From an uncultured Bacteroidales bacterium (GTDB lineage: Bacteria > Bacteroidota > Bacteroidia > Bacteroidales > UBA11471): a stretch of DNA of 64,000 bases. This document shows positions 7,904 to 15,547 of the stretch, one piece after another. The stretch lies in contig CANQDQ010000008.1 in NCBI GenBank assembly GCA_947593515.1, forward strand, positions 1 to 64,000. The letters are read 5' to 3'. Within the stretch, counting starts at the first letter, position 1, and each line of letters starts with the position of its first letter. A program made the translations under genes and the position numbers. The notes beneath the pieces are model-generated. The model saw nothing but the letters and a program-made list of their open reading frames with translations, had not been told where the DNA came from and searched no databases.

Positions 7904-9331
7904 ATGAAGAAGAAAATACTCTTATGGTCGCTCATGGCTCTTTTCTGCACCGCAGCATATGCACAGGAAAGCGCCGTATCGGACGAGGACGACTATCCCC
8001 GCATCATCACGCGCGACTCCGTTTTTTATTACGCATCGCTCGTAAACGACTATTTCATGCGCACCTATCCCGACCCGACCGAAGACTCATTCGTGGGTGG
8101 AAAAAAACGCAACAGCCGCATCTGGACACGGGGCGTTTACTACGAAGGACTGATGGCGATGTACCGCCAGCGACAGGTAGAAACTTGGTATGAATACACA
8201 CGGGAATGGGGCGACTTTCACAAATGGATTTCCAACGATACTAAGGCCCCGACCAATGCCGACTTCCACTGCTGCGGCATGGCGTATCTCGATATGTATA
8301 TGCTCGAACCGACCGACACCATACGCAAAACGCACATCAAAAACCATATCGACATGCTGATGTATAAGCGCCAAACCATAAACGACTGGTCTTGGGTGGA
8401 CGCCATACACATGGCGATGCCCATCTACGCGCAACTCGGTGTCATCGAACACGACGAACGCTACTTCGAATATATGTACAATATGTATATGTACACACGC
8501 GACAAACAGGGCGATTCGAAGAAAGGCGGCTCGCCGCTGTTCAACGAGCAAGACGAACTGTGGTACCGCGACAACAAATTCGACCCACCCTACACCGACA
8601 AAGTGGAAAAGGACAAACCCTGCTACTGGTCGCGCGGAAACGGGTGGGTATATACGGCTCTGGCGCGGGTGCTCTACTATGCTCCCGACACGCTTTGCCA
8701 CCGGCAGCAATACATCGACGATTTCACCACCATGTCGAAGGCGCTTGCCGAATGCCAACGGGAAGACGGCTTTTGGAGCGTGAGCCTCGCCGCCCCGAGC
8801 AACTACGGTTCGACCGAATCGGAAGGTCCGGAAACATCGGGCACGGCGCTTTTCGTGGCAGGCATGGCATACGGCGTGCACACGGGTCTGCTCGACAGCG
8901 CCACCTACATGCCGCACGTACGAAGCGGCTGGACGGCTCTATGCCTCAAAGCCGTAGACGAAGACGGATTCCTGCATTACGTACAAGGCACCGGCTCCAC
9001 GCCCGAAGACTCGCAGCCCATCGTATATGCCACCGTGCCCGACTTCGAAGATTTCGGCGTGGGCTGTTTCCTGCTGGCAGCAGCCGAAGTGTACCAGCTC
9101 GGCGACGTGGATATAAAAACCGATAACACGGACAGCGGCGATAATGAAGAGAGCTCCAGCGACGGAGAAGAGAGTTCGACCGGCAGCCTCAACGCCGAAA
9201 GGCGAATCGTCGGCACCGAAATCTACTCGGCAAGCGGCATCGCGCAGCCGCAGCCCGTACAGGGCATAAACATCGTGAAAACGCTTTACTCCGACGGAAG
9301 CATCGATGTGAAGAAAATTTTTATCAAATAA
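7904..9331 (+). CDS. GH105-type unsaturated glycuronyl hydrolase with degenerate C-terminal sorting tail
   Basis: A 475-residue secreted protein with a signal peptide ending AAYAQ. The (alpha/alpha)6 barrel shows the YteR-like signatures WSWVDAIHMAMPIYA (catalytic Asp region), CYWSRGNGWVYTAL and PETSGTALFVAGMAYG. The family removes the unsaturated uronic acid left by polysaccharide lyases on rhamnogalacturonan or related glycans. After the barrel an acidic Ser/Asp/Glu linker (about 410-430) leads to a short tail, IVGTEIYSASGIAQ to the C-terminal IDVKKIFIK, resembling shortened T9SS sorting domains. A TATCTTTA -7 box lies at 7875-7882. No lyase or SusCD genes adjoin it, so the exact substrate is open. 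Confidence 0.85.
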   Translation: MKKKILLWSLMALFCTAAYAQESAVSDEDDYPRIITRDSVFYYASLVNDYFMRTYPDPTEDSFVGGKKRNSRIWTRGVYYEGLMAMYRQRQVETWYEYTREWGDFHKWISNDTKAPTNADFHCCGMAYLDMYMLEPTDTIRKTHIKNHIDMLMYKRQTINDWSWVDAIHMAMPIYAQLGVIEHDERYFEYMYNMYMYTRDKQGDSKKGGSPLFNEQDELWYRDNKFDPPYTDKVEKDKPCYWSRGNGWVYTALARVLYYAPDTLCHRQQYIDDFTTMSKALAECQREDGFWSVSLAAPSNYGSTESEGPETSGTALFVAGMAYGVHTGLLDSATYMPHVRSGWTALCLKAVDEDGFLHYVQGTGSTPEDSQPIVYATVPDFEDFGVGCFLLAAAEVYQLGDVDIKTDNTDSGDNEESSSDGEESSTGSLNAERRIVGTEIYSASGIAQPQPVQGINIVKTLYSDGSIDVKKIFIK

Positions 9332-9385
9332 AATTATTTACACGACAATAAGTACTTTTTGTCGAATATTGTGTCTGACAGCTCG

Positions 9386-9424
9386 AAAACAAAAAGTCCG
9401 ACCTCCGGTCGGACTTTTTGTTTT
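9386..9424. terminator. Bidirectional terminator between GH105 and ATPase 1
   Basis: A perfect 18-bp stem (9386-9403 with 9407-9424) has a 3-base loop and A/T runs on both ends. It separates two convergent genes. Confidence 0.9.
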
Positions 9425-9449
9425 CTCCTGCCCCATAAACGGGTCGATT

Positions 9450-10760
9450 TCAATCTTTAAGGCAAGCCAGCGGGATAACCTTCACCCCATCGTCGCGCGT
9501 GTAAGCAAACTCACCGCCCGTAAGCACTATCAGCAAATCGGGCTCTCTAAGAGGCACTTGGCGTTCATTTTCATTTCTTGCTCTGATGAGCTGTTGCATT
9601 TCGAGCAAATGTTTTGCACCCTCTTCTACGTCCCGACTACCCAATTTACACTCTATCAACGCATATCTGCCGTCTTTCAGATGCAAAACGATATCCGCTT
9701 CCAGCCCGTATCTGTCGTGATAATAGGAAACCCTGCCCTCTATCGCCTGAGAATACACTTTCAAATCGCGTATGCACATACATTCGAATACAAAACCGAA
9801 TGTCCGCAAATCCAGCTCCAATGTTTTCGGCGTCGCCCCCATGGCTGCCACAGCGATGGAAGGGTCGATAAAACATCTTTTCTTTCCGCTTCTGATGGCA
9901 GAGGCCGAGCGTATCGCCGGACACCATGCATCGATATCTTCAATCACATACAGACGTGTCAGCGCGTTGATGTAATCTTCAAAGGTCGTCATGGACACCG
10001 ATTCCATTTCGGCTTGTACATCAGCCAGCATACTCGTTTTTTTTGCCAAAGTGCAGAGATTGCGCGCATACGAGCGCAAAATAAGACGGGCAAGCACGGC
10101 ATTTCGCCGGACATCATCTATCCGCGATATATCTTCTTCGCAAACGACATTCAGGTAATCGCCCGCAATTAACAATTTCGCTTTATCGCTCTTTACACCC
10201 AACGAATCAGGCCAACCGCCCCGACAAGCAGCAAGTATAAGATTTTCTATCGACATTCTCGAAGCAATACCGTCGATATCGTTTTTTTTATGGTCGAAAA
10301 GTTCTTGCAGGGATATTTCTCCGGAAGATTCCAACGATTCGTACAGACTCATCGGATACATGGTTATCGACGAAATTCTGCCGGTACCTGAGTGCATTCT
10401 TTTTTGCACCTCCGGACTGTTTTTCCCCTCTTCTATAACCGTAGACCCCGTAAGAATGAATTGACCTTTCAATTTTCTATCATCAACGGCCGTTCTCACA
10501 GCGTCCCACAAAACAGGTGCGTCCTGCCATTCATCGATCAGTCGCGGCGTATCGCCTTTCAAAAGTATCGAGGGCTTAGTACGTGCAGTAGCAAGATATC
10601 CGGCTCGTCTGTCGGGGTCTTGCAACTTAATCACGCTTTTGGCATGACGCTCTGCTGTCGTAGTTTTTCCACACCATTTATGGCCTTTGATTTGTACTGC
10701 GCCAAAGGCTTCCAGTAACAATGCCAATTGCCTGTCCGCTATTCTTTGCAAATATTCCAT
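9450..10760 (-). CDS. AAA/DUF4143 ATPase 1
   Basis: A 436-residue solitary ATPase. Walker A is GHKWCGKTTT (about residues 28-37), the Walker B-like strand is PRLIDEWQ, and FILTGSTV provides sensor 1. The C-terminal DUF4143 part ends with GLEADIVL then ALIECKLG, the spacing of a PD-(D/E)xK nuclease-like fold (ExD...ExK). The promoter -7 box at 10779-10786 lies within the longest open frame, excluding the start at 10781 and giving 10760. It has its own promoter and terminator, and a five-copy 23-bp tandem array just upstream. Three further genes of this class lie in the window. Physiological role is unknown; members have been proposed as mobile or defence-related ATPases. Confidence 0.85.
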   Translation of the reverse strand: MEYLQRIADRQLALLLEAFGAVQIKGHKWCGKTTTAERHAKSVIKLQDPDRRAGYLATARTKPSILLKGDTPRLIDEWQDAPVLWDAVRTAVDDRKLKGQFILTGSTVIEEGKNSPEVQKRMHSGTGRISSITMYPMSLYESLESSGEISLQELFDHKKNDIDGIASRMSIENLILAACRGGWPDSLGVKSDKAKLLIAGDYLNVVCEEDISRIDDVRRNAVLARLILRSYARNLCTLAKKTSMLADVQAEMESVSMTTFEDYINALTRLYVIEDIDAWCPAIRSASAIRSGKKRCFIDPSIAVAAMGATPKTLELDLRTFGFVFECMCIRDLKVYSQAIEGRVSYYHDRYGLEADIVLHLKDGRYALIECKLGSRDVEEGAKHLLEMQQLIRARNENERQVPLREPDLLIVLTGGEFAYTRDDGVKVIPLACLKD

Positions 10761-10778
10761 ACGCAAATGTTTACGCGG

Positions 10779-10786
10779 CAAAAATA
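10779..10786 (-). promoter_or_regulatory. -7 box of ATPase 1
   Basis: TATTTTTG on the minus strand, with a TTGC-type -33 near 10806-10809. It decides the ATPase 1 start codon and directly adjoins the 23-bp repeat array. Confidence 0.65.
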
Positions 10787-10812
10787 ATGATATTTTTTAT
10801 ATTGCGCAACGC

Positions 10813-10927
10813 TGCTGTGTGTTTTTGTGGCAATTCACTGTGCGTTTTTGTGGCAATTCACTGTGCGTTTTTGTGGCAATTCACTGTGTGTTTTTGTGGC
10901 AATTCACTGTGTGTTTTTGCGGTAATC
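10813..10927. repeat. Five-copy 23-bp tandem array
   Basis: The plus-strand unit contains GTTTTTGTGGCAATTCACTG. Copies start exactly 23 bp apart (CAATTCA at 10831, 10854, 10877 and 10900), with only C/T variation at one position, and a fifth degenerate copy ends in the purM stop region. Units are contiguous without spacers, so this is a minisatellite. It lies between the ATPase 1 promoter and the 3' end of purM. Confidence 0.95.
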
Positions 10928-12092
10928 AATACTCGAAGCGTCCGAATTCCGATTCGATAATCAGTCGGTTGCGCTCGGCAGGCGCCACGTAGCCGACGAT
11001 GCGCGCATCGATGCCGAACGAGCGGGTGATGTCGATGACCGTCTGCGCATCTTCAGGAGCGAGGTACACCTCCATACGGTGCCCCATGTTGAAGACTTTG
11101 TACATTTCCTGCCAGTCGGTTCCCGACTGTTCCTGTATGATGCGGAACAAAGGAGGCACGGGAAAGAGGTTGTTTTTCACCACCTCCATGCCTTCGACGA
11201 AGTGCATGACTTTGGTCTGCGCGCCGCCCGAACAGTGCACCATGCCGTGTATGCGGGGGCGCATTTCGTCGAGCATTTTTTTGACTACCGGCGCATACGT
11301 GCGGGTGGGCGAAAGCACCAACTTGCCGGCGTCGATGCCGAGCGACTCGATGGCGTCGGTGAGGTGCAGACTGCCGGAATATACCAACTCGTCGGGCACG
11401 GCGGCGTCGTAACTTTCGGGGTATTTTTCCGCCAGATATTTTGCGAACACGTCGTGGCGCGCCGAAGTAAGCCCGTTGCTGCCCATACCGCCGTTGTAGC
11501 TTTTTTCGTAAGTCGCCTGTCCGAAAGATGCCATGCCCACGATGACGTCGCCCGGACGGATATGCGCGTTGTCGATGACGTCGCTGCGCTTCATGCGGCA
11601 GGTTACCGTGCTATCGACGATGATGGTGCGCACGAGGTCGCCCACATCGGCAGTCTCGCCGCCGGTGGCATACACGCCCACGCCCATGTCGCGCAGCTCG
11701 GCAAGCAGTTCGTCGGTGCCGTTGATAATGGCGGAGATGACCTCGCCGGGCACCAACAGTTTGTTGCGCCCGATAGTCGATGACACCAGAATGTTATCGG
11801 TGGCGCCGACGCAGAGCAGGTCGTCGATGTTCATGATGAGTGCGTCCTGCGCAATGCCTTTCCATACGGAGAGGTCGCCCGTCTCGCGCCAATACATGTA
11901 TGCCAGCGACGATTTCGTGCCGGCACCGTCGGCGTGCATGATGTTGCACCATGCGGGGTCGCCGCCCAGAATGTCGGGGATAATTTTGCAAAAGGCTTTC
12001 GGGAAAATGCCCTTGTCGATATTTTTTATGGCGTTGTGTACGTCTTCTTTCGAGGCGGATACGCCGCGCAGGTTGTAACGTTGATCACTCAT
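10926..12092 (-). CDS. purM: Phosphoribosylformylglycinamidine cyclo-ligase (AIR synthetase), long form
   Basis: A 388-residue enzyme closing the imidazole ring in purine synthesis. Conserved PurM/PurL-superfamily features are IMHADGAGTKSSLAYMYW (ATP site), DALIMNIDDLLCVGA, YATGGETADVGDL and GMASFGQATYEKSYNGGMGSNG. It is about 40 residues longer than the common bacterial PurM and diverges in the N-terminal segment; this longer form is typical of Bacteroidetes. The start at 12092 is supported by a perfect promoter just upstream. The stop codon touches the degenerate end of the 23-bp array, so array growth or loss could reach the 3' end. Confidence 0.9.
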   Translation of the reverse strand: MSDQRYNLRGVSASKEDVHNAIKNIDKGIFPKAFCKIIPDILGGDPAWCNIMHADGAGTKSSLAYMYWRETGDLSVWKGIAQDALIMNIDDLLCVGATDNILVSSTIGRNKLLVPGEVISAIINGTDELLAELRDMGVGVYATGGETADVGDLVRTIIVDSTVTCRMKRSDVIDNAHIRPGDVIVGMASFGQATYEKSYNGGMGSNGLTSARHDVFAKYLAEKYPESYDAAVPDELVYSGSLHLTDAIESLGIDAGKLVLSPTRTYAPVVKKMLDEMRPRIHGMVHCSGGAQTKVMHFVEGMEVVKNNLFPVPPLFRIIQEQSGTDWQEMYKVFNMGHRMEVYLAPEDAQTVIDITRSFGIDARIVGYVAPAERNRLIIESEFGRFEY

Positions 12093-12108
12093 AGCAACAG
12101 ATTTTCTG

Positions 12109-12139
12109 CAAATTTAATGTAAAAAAAGGGGGCGGCAAA
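12109..12139 (-). promoter_or_regulatory. Promoter of purM
   Basis: TTTG (complement of 12136-12139), 19 bp, TAAATTTG (complement of 12109-12116). Confidence 0.8.
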
Positions 12140-12151
12140 GCGTTTTCGCCA

Positions 12152-12715
12152 TTATTCGCCGAACGGGGTCGCATAGTCGTTGTGCGACACCGTCTTTTCG
12201 AGGGGCTTGCGTTGCTTCTCGCGCAAGGGGTCGGCGGAATATCCGATGACGATGTCGAGCAGCACGCGCTTGCCGGAGGGGATATGCAGCACCTTGCGCA
12301 CCGCCGCTTCGTCGAACCAGCCCAGCATACAGGAGCCCAGCCCTTCGTCGGCGGCAGCCAAAACGATGTGGGCGGCGACAATGCCGATGTCGAGGTGGGG
12401 AAAATGTTTCCGCTTCACCCAGCCGCCTACTGTCGAAGTGAAATTGCCCGACTCCTCCACGACGAGAATGTGCACGGGCGCCTGTTTGGTAAAATGATTC
12501 ATGCCCAGCACCTTGCTCGCCACCGCATCGGCAACGCGTTTTTTGGTGTCGGCATCATCGACCACGATGAAATGCCACGGCTGCGAATTGCACGCCGACG
12601 GCGCCAGACGCGCCGCCTCGATGATACGCGCCAGCTTCTCCGGCTCGACGCGGCGGTCGGGGTCGAACCGCCGGTCGCTCTGACGACCGGCTGCCAATTC
12701 GAGAAAACTTTTCAT
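12152..12715 (-). CDS. Nitroreductase family protein
   Basis: A 187-residue FMN-dependent oxidoreductase. The N-terminal RQSDRRFDPDRRVEPEKL and APSACNSQPWHFIVV form the FMN phosphate site, and GLGSCMLGWFDEAAVRKVLHIP is the usual late motif. It starts 15 bp after the riboflavin synthase stop, so the two are probably co-transcribed, which makes sense for a flavin enzyme. It is cytoplasmic. The physiological substrate is not evident. Confidence 0.9.
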   Translation of the reverse strand: MKSFLELAAGRQSDRRFDPDRRVEPEKLARIIEAARLAPSACNSQPWHFIVVDDADTKKRVADAVASKVLGMNHFTKQAPVHILVVEESGNFTSTVGGWVKRKHFPHLDIGIVAAHIVLAAADEGLGSCMLGWFDEAAVRKVLHIPSGKRVLLDIVIGYSADPLREKQRKPLEKTVSHNDYATPFGE

Positions 12716-12730
12716 ATCCTTGTCATTCCA

Positions 12731-13336
12731 TTATTTACCGTATGCCATCATGCGGCTGATGTATTTGCCGATGATGTCGAATTCCAGATTGACGATGCTG
12801 CCCTCCTTTATCCGGTGGAAATTGGTGTGTTCGTGAGTATAAGGAATAATCGCCACCTGAAAGCCGTCGGGACGGGAGTTGCAGACGGTAAGGCTCACGC
12901 CGTTCACCGCCACCGAGCCTTTTTCCACCGTAACATATCCCTGCCGCACCATTTCGGGCGTGGAATCGTAAACGAAAGTGTAGTACCAACTGCCGTCGGC
13001 TTCTTCGACACGGGTGCAGCGCGCCGTGCAATCGACGTGTCCCTGCACGATGTGCCCGTCGAGGCGGCCGTTCATCAGCATACTGCGTTCGAGATTCACT
13101 TTGTCGCCCACCTGCAACAGCCCGAGGTTGCTGCGGTCGAGCGTTTCCTGTATGGCGGTAACGGTGTAGGTATCGCCGTCGAGGCTCACCACCGTAAGAC
13201 ACACGCCGTTGTGCGAAATGCTCTGGTCGATTTTCAACTCGCCGGCAAACGAACACGAAAGCGTCAGATGCAGGTTTCCCTGCTCGCGACGCAAGGCGAC
13301 TACGGTCGCCGCTTCTTCCACGATTCCTGAAAACAT
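12731..13336 (-). CDS. ribE: Riboflavin synthase, alpha subunit
   Basis: A 201-residue enzyme making riboflavin from two 6,7-dimethyl-8-ribityllumazine molecules. It is a tandem of two lumazine-binding domains. The first opens with the invariant MFSGIVEEAATV; the second contains MNGRLDGHIVQGHVD. Length matches the family exactly from the ATG at 13336; the open frame upstream to 13624 has no family similarity and crosses the promoter. The -7 box TACTTTTG is at 13365-13372. No FMN riboswitch is seen in the short leader. Confidence 0.95.
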   Translation of the reverse strand: MFSGIVEEAATVVALRREQGNLHLTLSCSFAGELKIDQSISHNGVCLTVVSLDGDTYTVTAIQETLDRSNLGLLQVGDKVNLERSMLMNGRLDGHIVQGHVDCTARCTRVEEADGSWYYTFVYDSTPEMVRQGYVTVEKGSVAVNGVSLTVCNSRPDGFQVAIIPYTHEHTNFHRIKEGSIVNLEFDIIGKYISRMMAYGK

Positions 13337-13364
13337 TTTTATTCCATATTTATATTGAATGGAA

Positions 13365-13372
13365 CAAAAGTA
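13365..13372 (-). promoter_or_regulatory. -7 box of ribE
   Basis: TACTTTTG on the minus strand, 28 bp before the ribE ATG. The -33 element is not clear. Confidence 0.55.
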
Positions 13373-13416
13373 GAAAAATTTTTTCGCACTGCCTCTGTCG
13401 TATCGACACAAATCCG

Positions 13417-13424
13417 TATTTTTG
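13417..13424 (+). promoter_or_regulatory. -7 box of menA
   Basis: TATTTTTG. It overlaps an upstream in-frame ATG at 13422, which is therefore unlikely to be the start; menA begins at 13461. Confidence 0.55.
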
Positions 13425-13460
13425 AAAAAATTTTCGCATTTCGACCAAACAAAAGAACGC

Positions 13461-14366
13461 ATGAATACGAAAGTGTGGATAGAAGCCGCCCGTCCCCGCA
13501 CGCTGCCGACCTCCGTGTGTCCGGTCATTGCCGCCACCGCGTATGCGTGGGCGCAGGGGAAAGCCGACTGGGGGGCTGCCGCCATCTGTTTCTTTTTCGC
13601 GCTCGCGGCGCAGGTGGCTGCCAACTTCGGGAACGACTACTTCGACTACAAACGGGGCGCCGACCGCGCCGACCGCGTGGGTCCGCGCCGCGCCGTTACC
13701 GCCGGCGACATTTCGCCGCGCGCCATGCTCGGCGCCACGCTGGCGACACTGGGTATCGCCTGCGCCGCCGGCTGCCTGCTCATACCGACAGCGGGGTGGT
13801 GGCTCGTCGCCGCCGGCGCCGTCATCGCCGTTGCCGCACTGGCTTACTCGGCAGGTCCTTACCCGCTCTCGTATCACGGATTGGGCGATGTTACGGTATG
13901 GACGTTTTTCGGCTTGGTGGCAGTGAACCTGACCTACTACGTGCAAGCCTTGTCGTTCGATTTCGACGTGTTCCTTTGCAGCGCAGCCATGGGGCTGCTG
14001 TCTGTCAATATATTGATTGTCAACAATTACCGCGATTACGAAGACGACAAAGCCGCCGGCAAGCACACGACAGTGGTACTGTTCGGACGGCGTTTCGCCC
14101 GCACGGCTTACCACCTCAACGGCATCGCCGCTCTGCTGCTCACGGTAAACGCATGGATTGCCGCCGGCGCGGCGGGCATCGTGCTGCTGCACGTCTACGT
14201 GGTGCTGCACCTCAAAGGCTGCCGCGCCCTCTCGACCTGCACGGGGCGCGAACTCAACAAGGTATTGGGCATGACTGCCCGCAACCAACTGATATTTACC
14301 CTGCTGCTCGTAGCGGCACTCCTGCTCGCAGCATTCGACATACCCTTTTTCCTCTTTACCTTATGA
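13461..14366 (+). CDS. menA: 1,4-dihydroxy-2-naphthoate polyprenyltransferase
   Basis: A 301-residue integral membrane UbiA-family enzyme that prenylates dihydroxynaphthoate in menaquinone synthesis. It starts with WIEAARPRTLPTSVCPVIA, typical of MenA. The first Asp-rich motif is NDYFDYKRGADRADRVGPRR; the second is NNYRDYEDDKAAGKHTTVV. About eight hydrophobic helices follow. It overlaps the next gene by four bases (ATGA), indicating translational coupling. Anaerobic respiration through menaquinone fits the host group. Confidence 0.94.
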   Translation: MNTKVWIEAARPRTLPTSVCPVIAATAYAWAQGKADWGAAAICFFFALAAQVAANFGNDYFDYKRGADRADRVGPRRAVTAGDISPRAMLGATLATLGIACAAGCLLIPTAGWWLVAAGAVIAVAALAYSAGPYPLSYHGLGDVTVWTFFGLVAVNLTYYVQALSFDFDVFLCSAAMGLLSVNILIVNNYRDYEDDKAAGKHTTVVLFGRRFARTAYHLNGIAALLLTVNAWIAAGAAGIVLLHVYVVLHLKGCRALSTCTGRELNKVLGMTARNQLIFTLLLVAALLLAAFDIPFFLFTL

Positions 14367-15238
14367 ACCGTTTTTTCCATACCTTTTCCGATGCTTCGTT
14401 TGCCGTAAAGGTTTGCATCTTTTTGTTGTTCGAGCTGGCGGGGCTTTGTCTGACCATGCTCCTTTCCGTTATCTACACCGCCCTTTTCGACGGCATCGCC
14501 GCCCTGCGTCTTGCCCTCGCTTCGCAAGACCTGTTCCTGTTCATCGTGCCGGCATGGTGCGCCGCGCTGTTTTTCGGCGGCAACGCTGCGCGGTATCTGC
14601 ACGCCGACCGAATGCCCCGCGCCGCCTCCCTGCTCGGTATGCTCGCCGTGCTGCTCGCCGCCACGCTGCCGATGGAGAGAATCATCGCATGGAACGAAGC
14701 GGTGCGGCTGCCCGAATCGCTTGCCACCCTCGAATCGTGGCTGCGGGCGCAGGAAGATGCGGCGCAGGCGCTGACGCAGCAGATTCTGCAATTCGGCTCC
14801 GTCGGCGATATGCTCGCGATGCTGCTTATCGTGGGCGTACTCACCGGCATCGGCGAGGAGTTCGTGTTTCGCGGCATCGTGCAGCGGCTGCTGTTGGAAA
14901 AGCTGCGCAACAGCCACGCCGCCGTGTGGATTGCCGCATTTCTGTTCAGCGCCATACATTTTCAATTTTACGGCTTCGTGCCGCGTATGCTGCTCGGGGC
15001 GTTCTTCGGGTATCTGTTAGTATGGTCGGGCAACATCTGGCTGCCGGTGGCAGCCCATGCCCTGAACAACAGCTTCGCCGTACTCGACGCCTATTTTTCG
15101 GAAAATATGGCAGCGAGCGAGGAAATACGCAACTGGGCGACAGCGGGCGGCGCGTGGATATGGCTCGTCAGCCTGCCGATACTTGCCGTGCTGCTCGGGT
15201 GGCTGCGAAACCGGTGTCTGCACGAGCGGCGACGGTAA
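14363..15238 (+). CDS. CPBP family intramembrane metalloprotease
   Basis: A 291-residue polytopic membrane protein. The CPBP/Abi motifs are in order: EEFVFRGIVQRLLLEKL (Glu pair plus Arg), FSAIHFQFYGFVPR (His) and the final HALNNSFAV. Such proteins are Rce1-like proteases, some linked to prenyl-protein processing, bacteriocin immunity or signalling. The start overlaps the menA stop as ATGA, so they form an operon. A partner substrate is not evident nearby. Confidence 0.87.
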   Translation: MNRFFHTFSDASFAVKVCIFLLFELAGLCLTMLLSVIYTALFDGIAALRLALASQDLFLFIVPAWCAALFFGGNAARYLHADRMPRAASLLGMLAVLLAATLPMERIIAWNEAVRLPESLATLESWLRAQEDAAQALTQQILQFGSVGDMLAMLLIVGVLTGIGEEFVFRGIVQRLLLEKLRNSHAAVWIAAFLFSAIHFQFYGFVPRMLLGAFFGYLLVWSGNIWLPVAAHALNNSFAVLDAYFSENMAASEEIRNWATAGGAWIWLVSLPILAVLLGWLRNRCLHERRR

Positions 15239-15342
15239 CTCCGCCGACCCGGACAAGAATACGCAAAAACGAGCCGCTTGCTTTCCTTTTTTCGGAAAAA
15301 TTATTTTTTCGCTTATCTTTTCGATAAAAAAGATGAAAATAT

Positions 15343-15373
15343 TTTGCAATTCCCGTTTTTCTCTTTATCTTTG
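15343..15373 (+). promoter_or_regulatory. Promoter of the Phe/Tyr operon
   Basis: TTTG (15343-15346), exactly 19 bp, TATCTTTG (15366-15373). Transcription should start near 15380, about 20 nt before the leader peptide ATG. Confidence 0.85.
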
Positions 15374-15400
15374 TCCCTCGAAAAAAATTTCGAGAACGAT

Positions 15401-15457
15401 ATGAAACAGATGTTCAACTACGCATATTCCTTTTATTTTTACTTTACCCAAAAGTAA
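15401..15457 (+). CDS. Phe/Tyr leader peptide
   Basis: The peptide is MKQMFNYAYSFYFYFTQK (18 residues). It has four Phe and four Tyr, including the uninterrupted block FYFYF at residues 11-15 (codons 15431-15445). It lies between a consensus promoter and a Rho-independent terminator directly upstream of pheA. Charging of tRNA-Phe and tRNA-Tyr would govern ribosome position, as in classical attenuation of amino acid operons. The stop codon ends at 15457, two bases before the antiterminator arm. It is too short for gene finders; evidence is composition and placement. Confidence 0.85.
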   Translation: MKQMFNYAYSFYFYFTQK

Positions 15458-15529
15458 AAACGGGATTTCGCGCGGCTGCACATTCGATAAAATAAAGAAA
15501 AATCCCGTTCACAAGACGGGATTTTTTTT
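15436..15529 (+). promoter_or_regulatory. Transcription attenuator of the Phe/Tyr operon
   Basis: Three structures are visible. A proximal hairpin pairs 15436-15445 with 15451-15460 (10 bp) at the end of the leader peptide. An antiterminator pairs AACGGGATTT (15459-15468) with AAATCCCGTT (15500-15509). A terminator pairs 15498-15508 with 15516-15526 (11 bp), with T8 at 15522-15529. Antiterminator and terminator share the strand 15500-15508 and are mutually exclusive. A ribosome at the stop codon would cover 15459-15468 and favour termination. A ribosome stalled in FYFYF would leave it free and favour read-through. Confidence 0.85.
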
Positions 15530-15547
15530 GATATAAACAAGAAACAA

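Noticed and set aside
10813-10927. The 23-bp array considered as a CRISPR
   Set aside because: Units are contiguous with no unique spacers, and no cas genes are near.
10687-10992. Plus-strand open frames through the 23-bp array giving Cys/Phe/Val-rich repeats
   Set aside because: The period is not a multiple of three, so frames only stay open by chance. There is no promoter or family, and they overlap ATPase 1 and purM antisense.
13337-13460. FMN riboswitch before riboflavin synthase
   Set aside because: The leader between promoter and ATG is under 30 nt, too short for the conserved FMN element, and its motifs are absent.
13355-15238. A 627-codon plus-strand frame running through menA and the CPBP protease
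   Set aside because: Its first two thirds are an Arg-rich out-of-frame reading of menA. Only the part from 14363 is the real CPBP protein, which has its own overlapping start.
15241-15340. A possible gene between the CPBP protease and the Phe/Tyr promoter
   Set aside because: Only AT-rich intergenic sequence with no sustained frame; the leader peptide further downstream is the only credible short gene.
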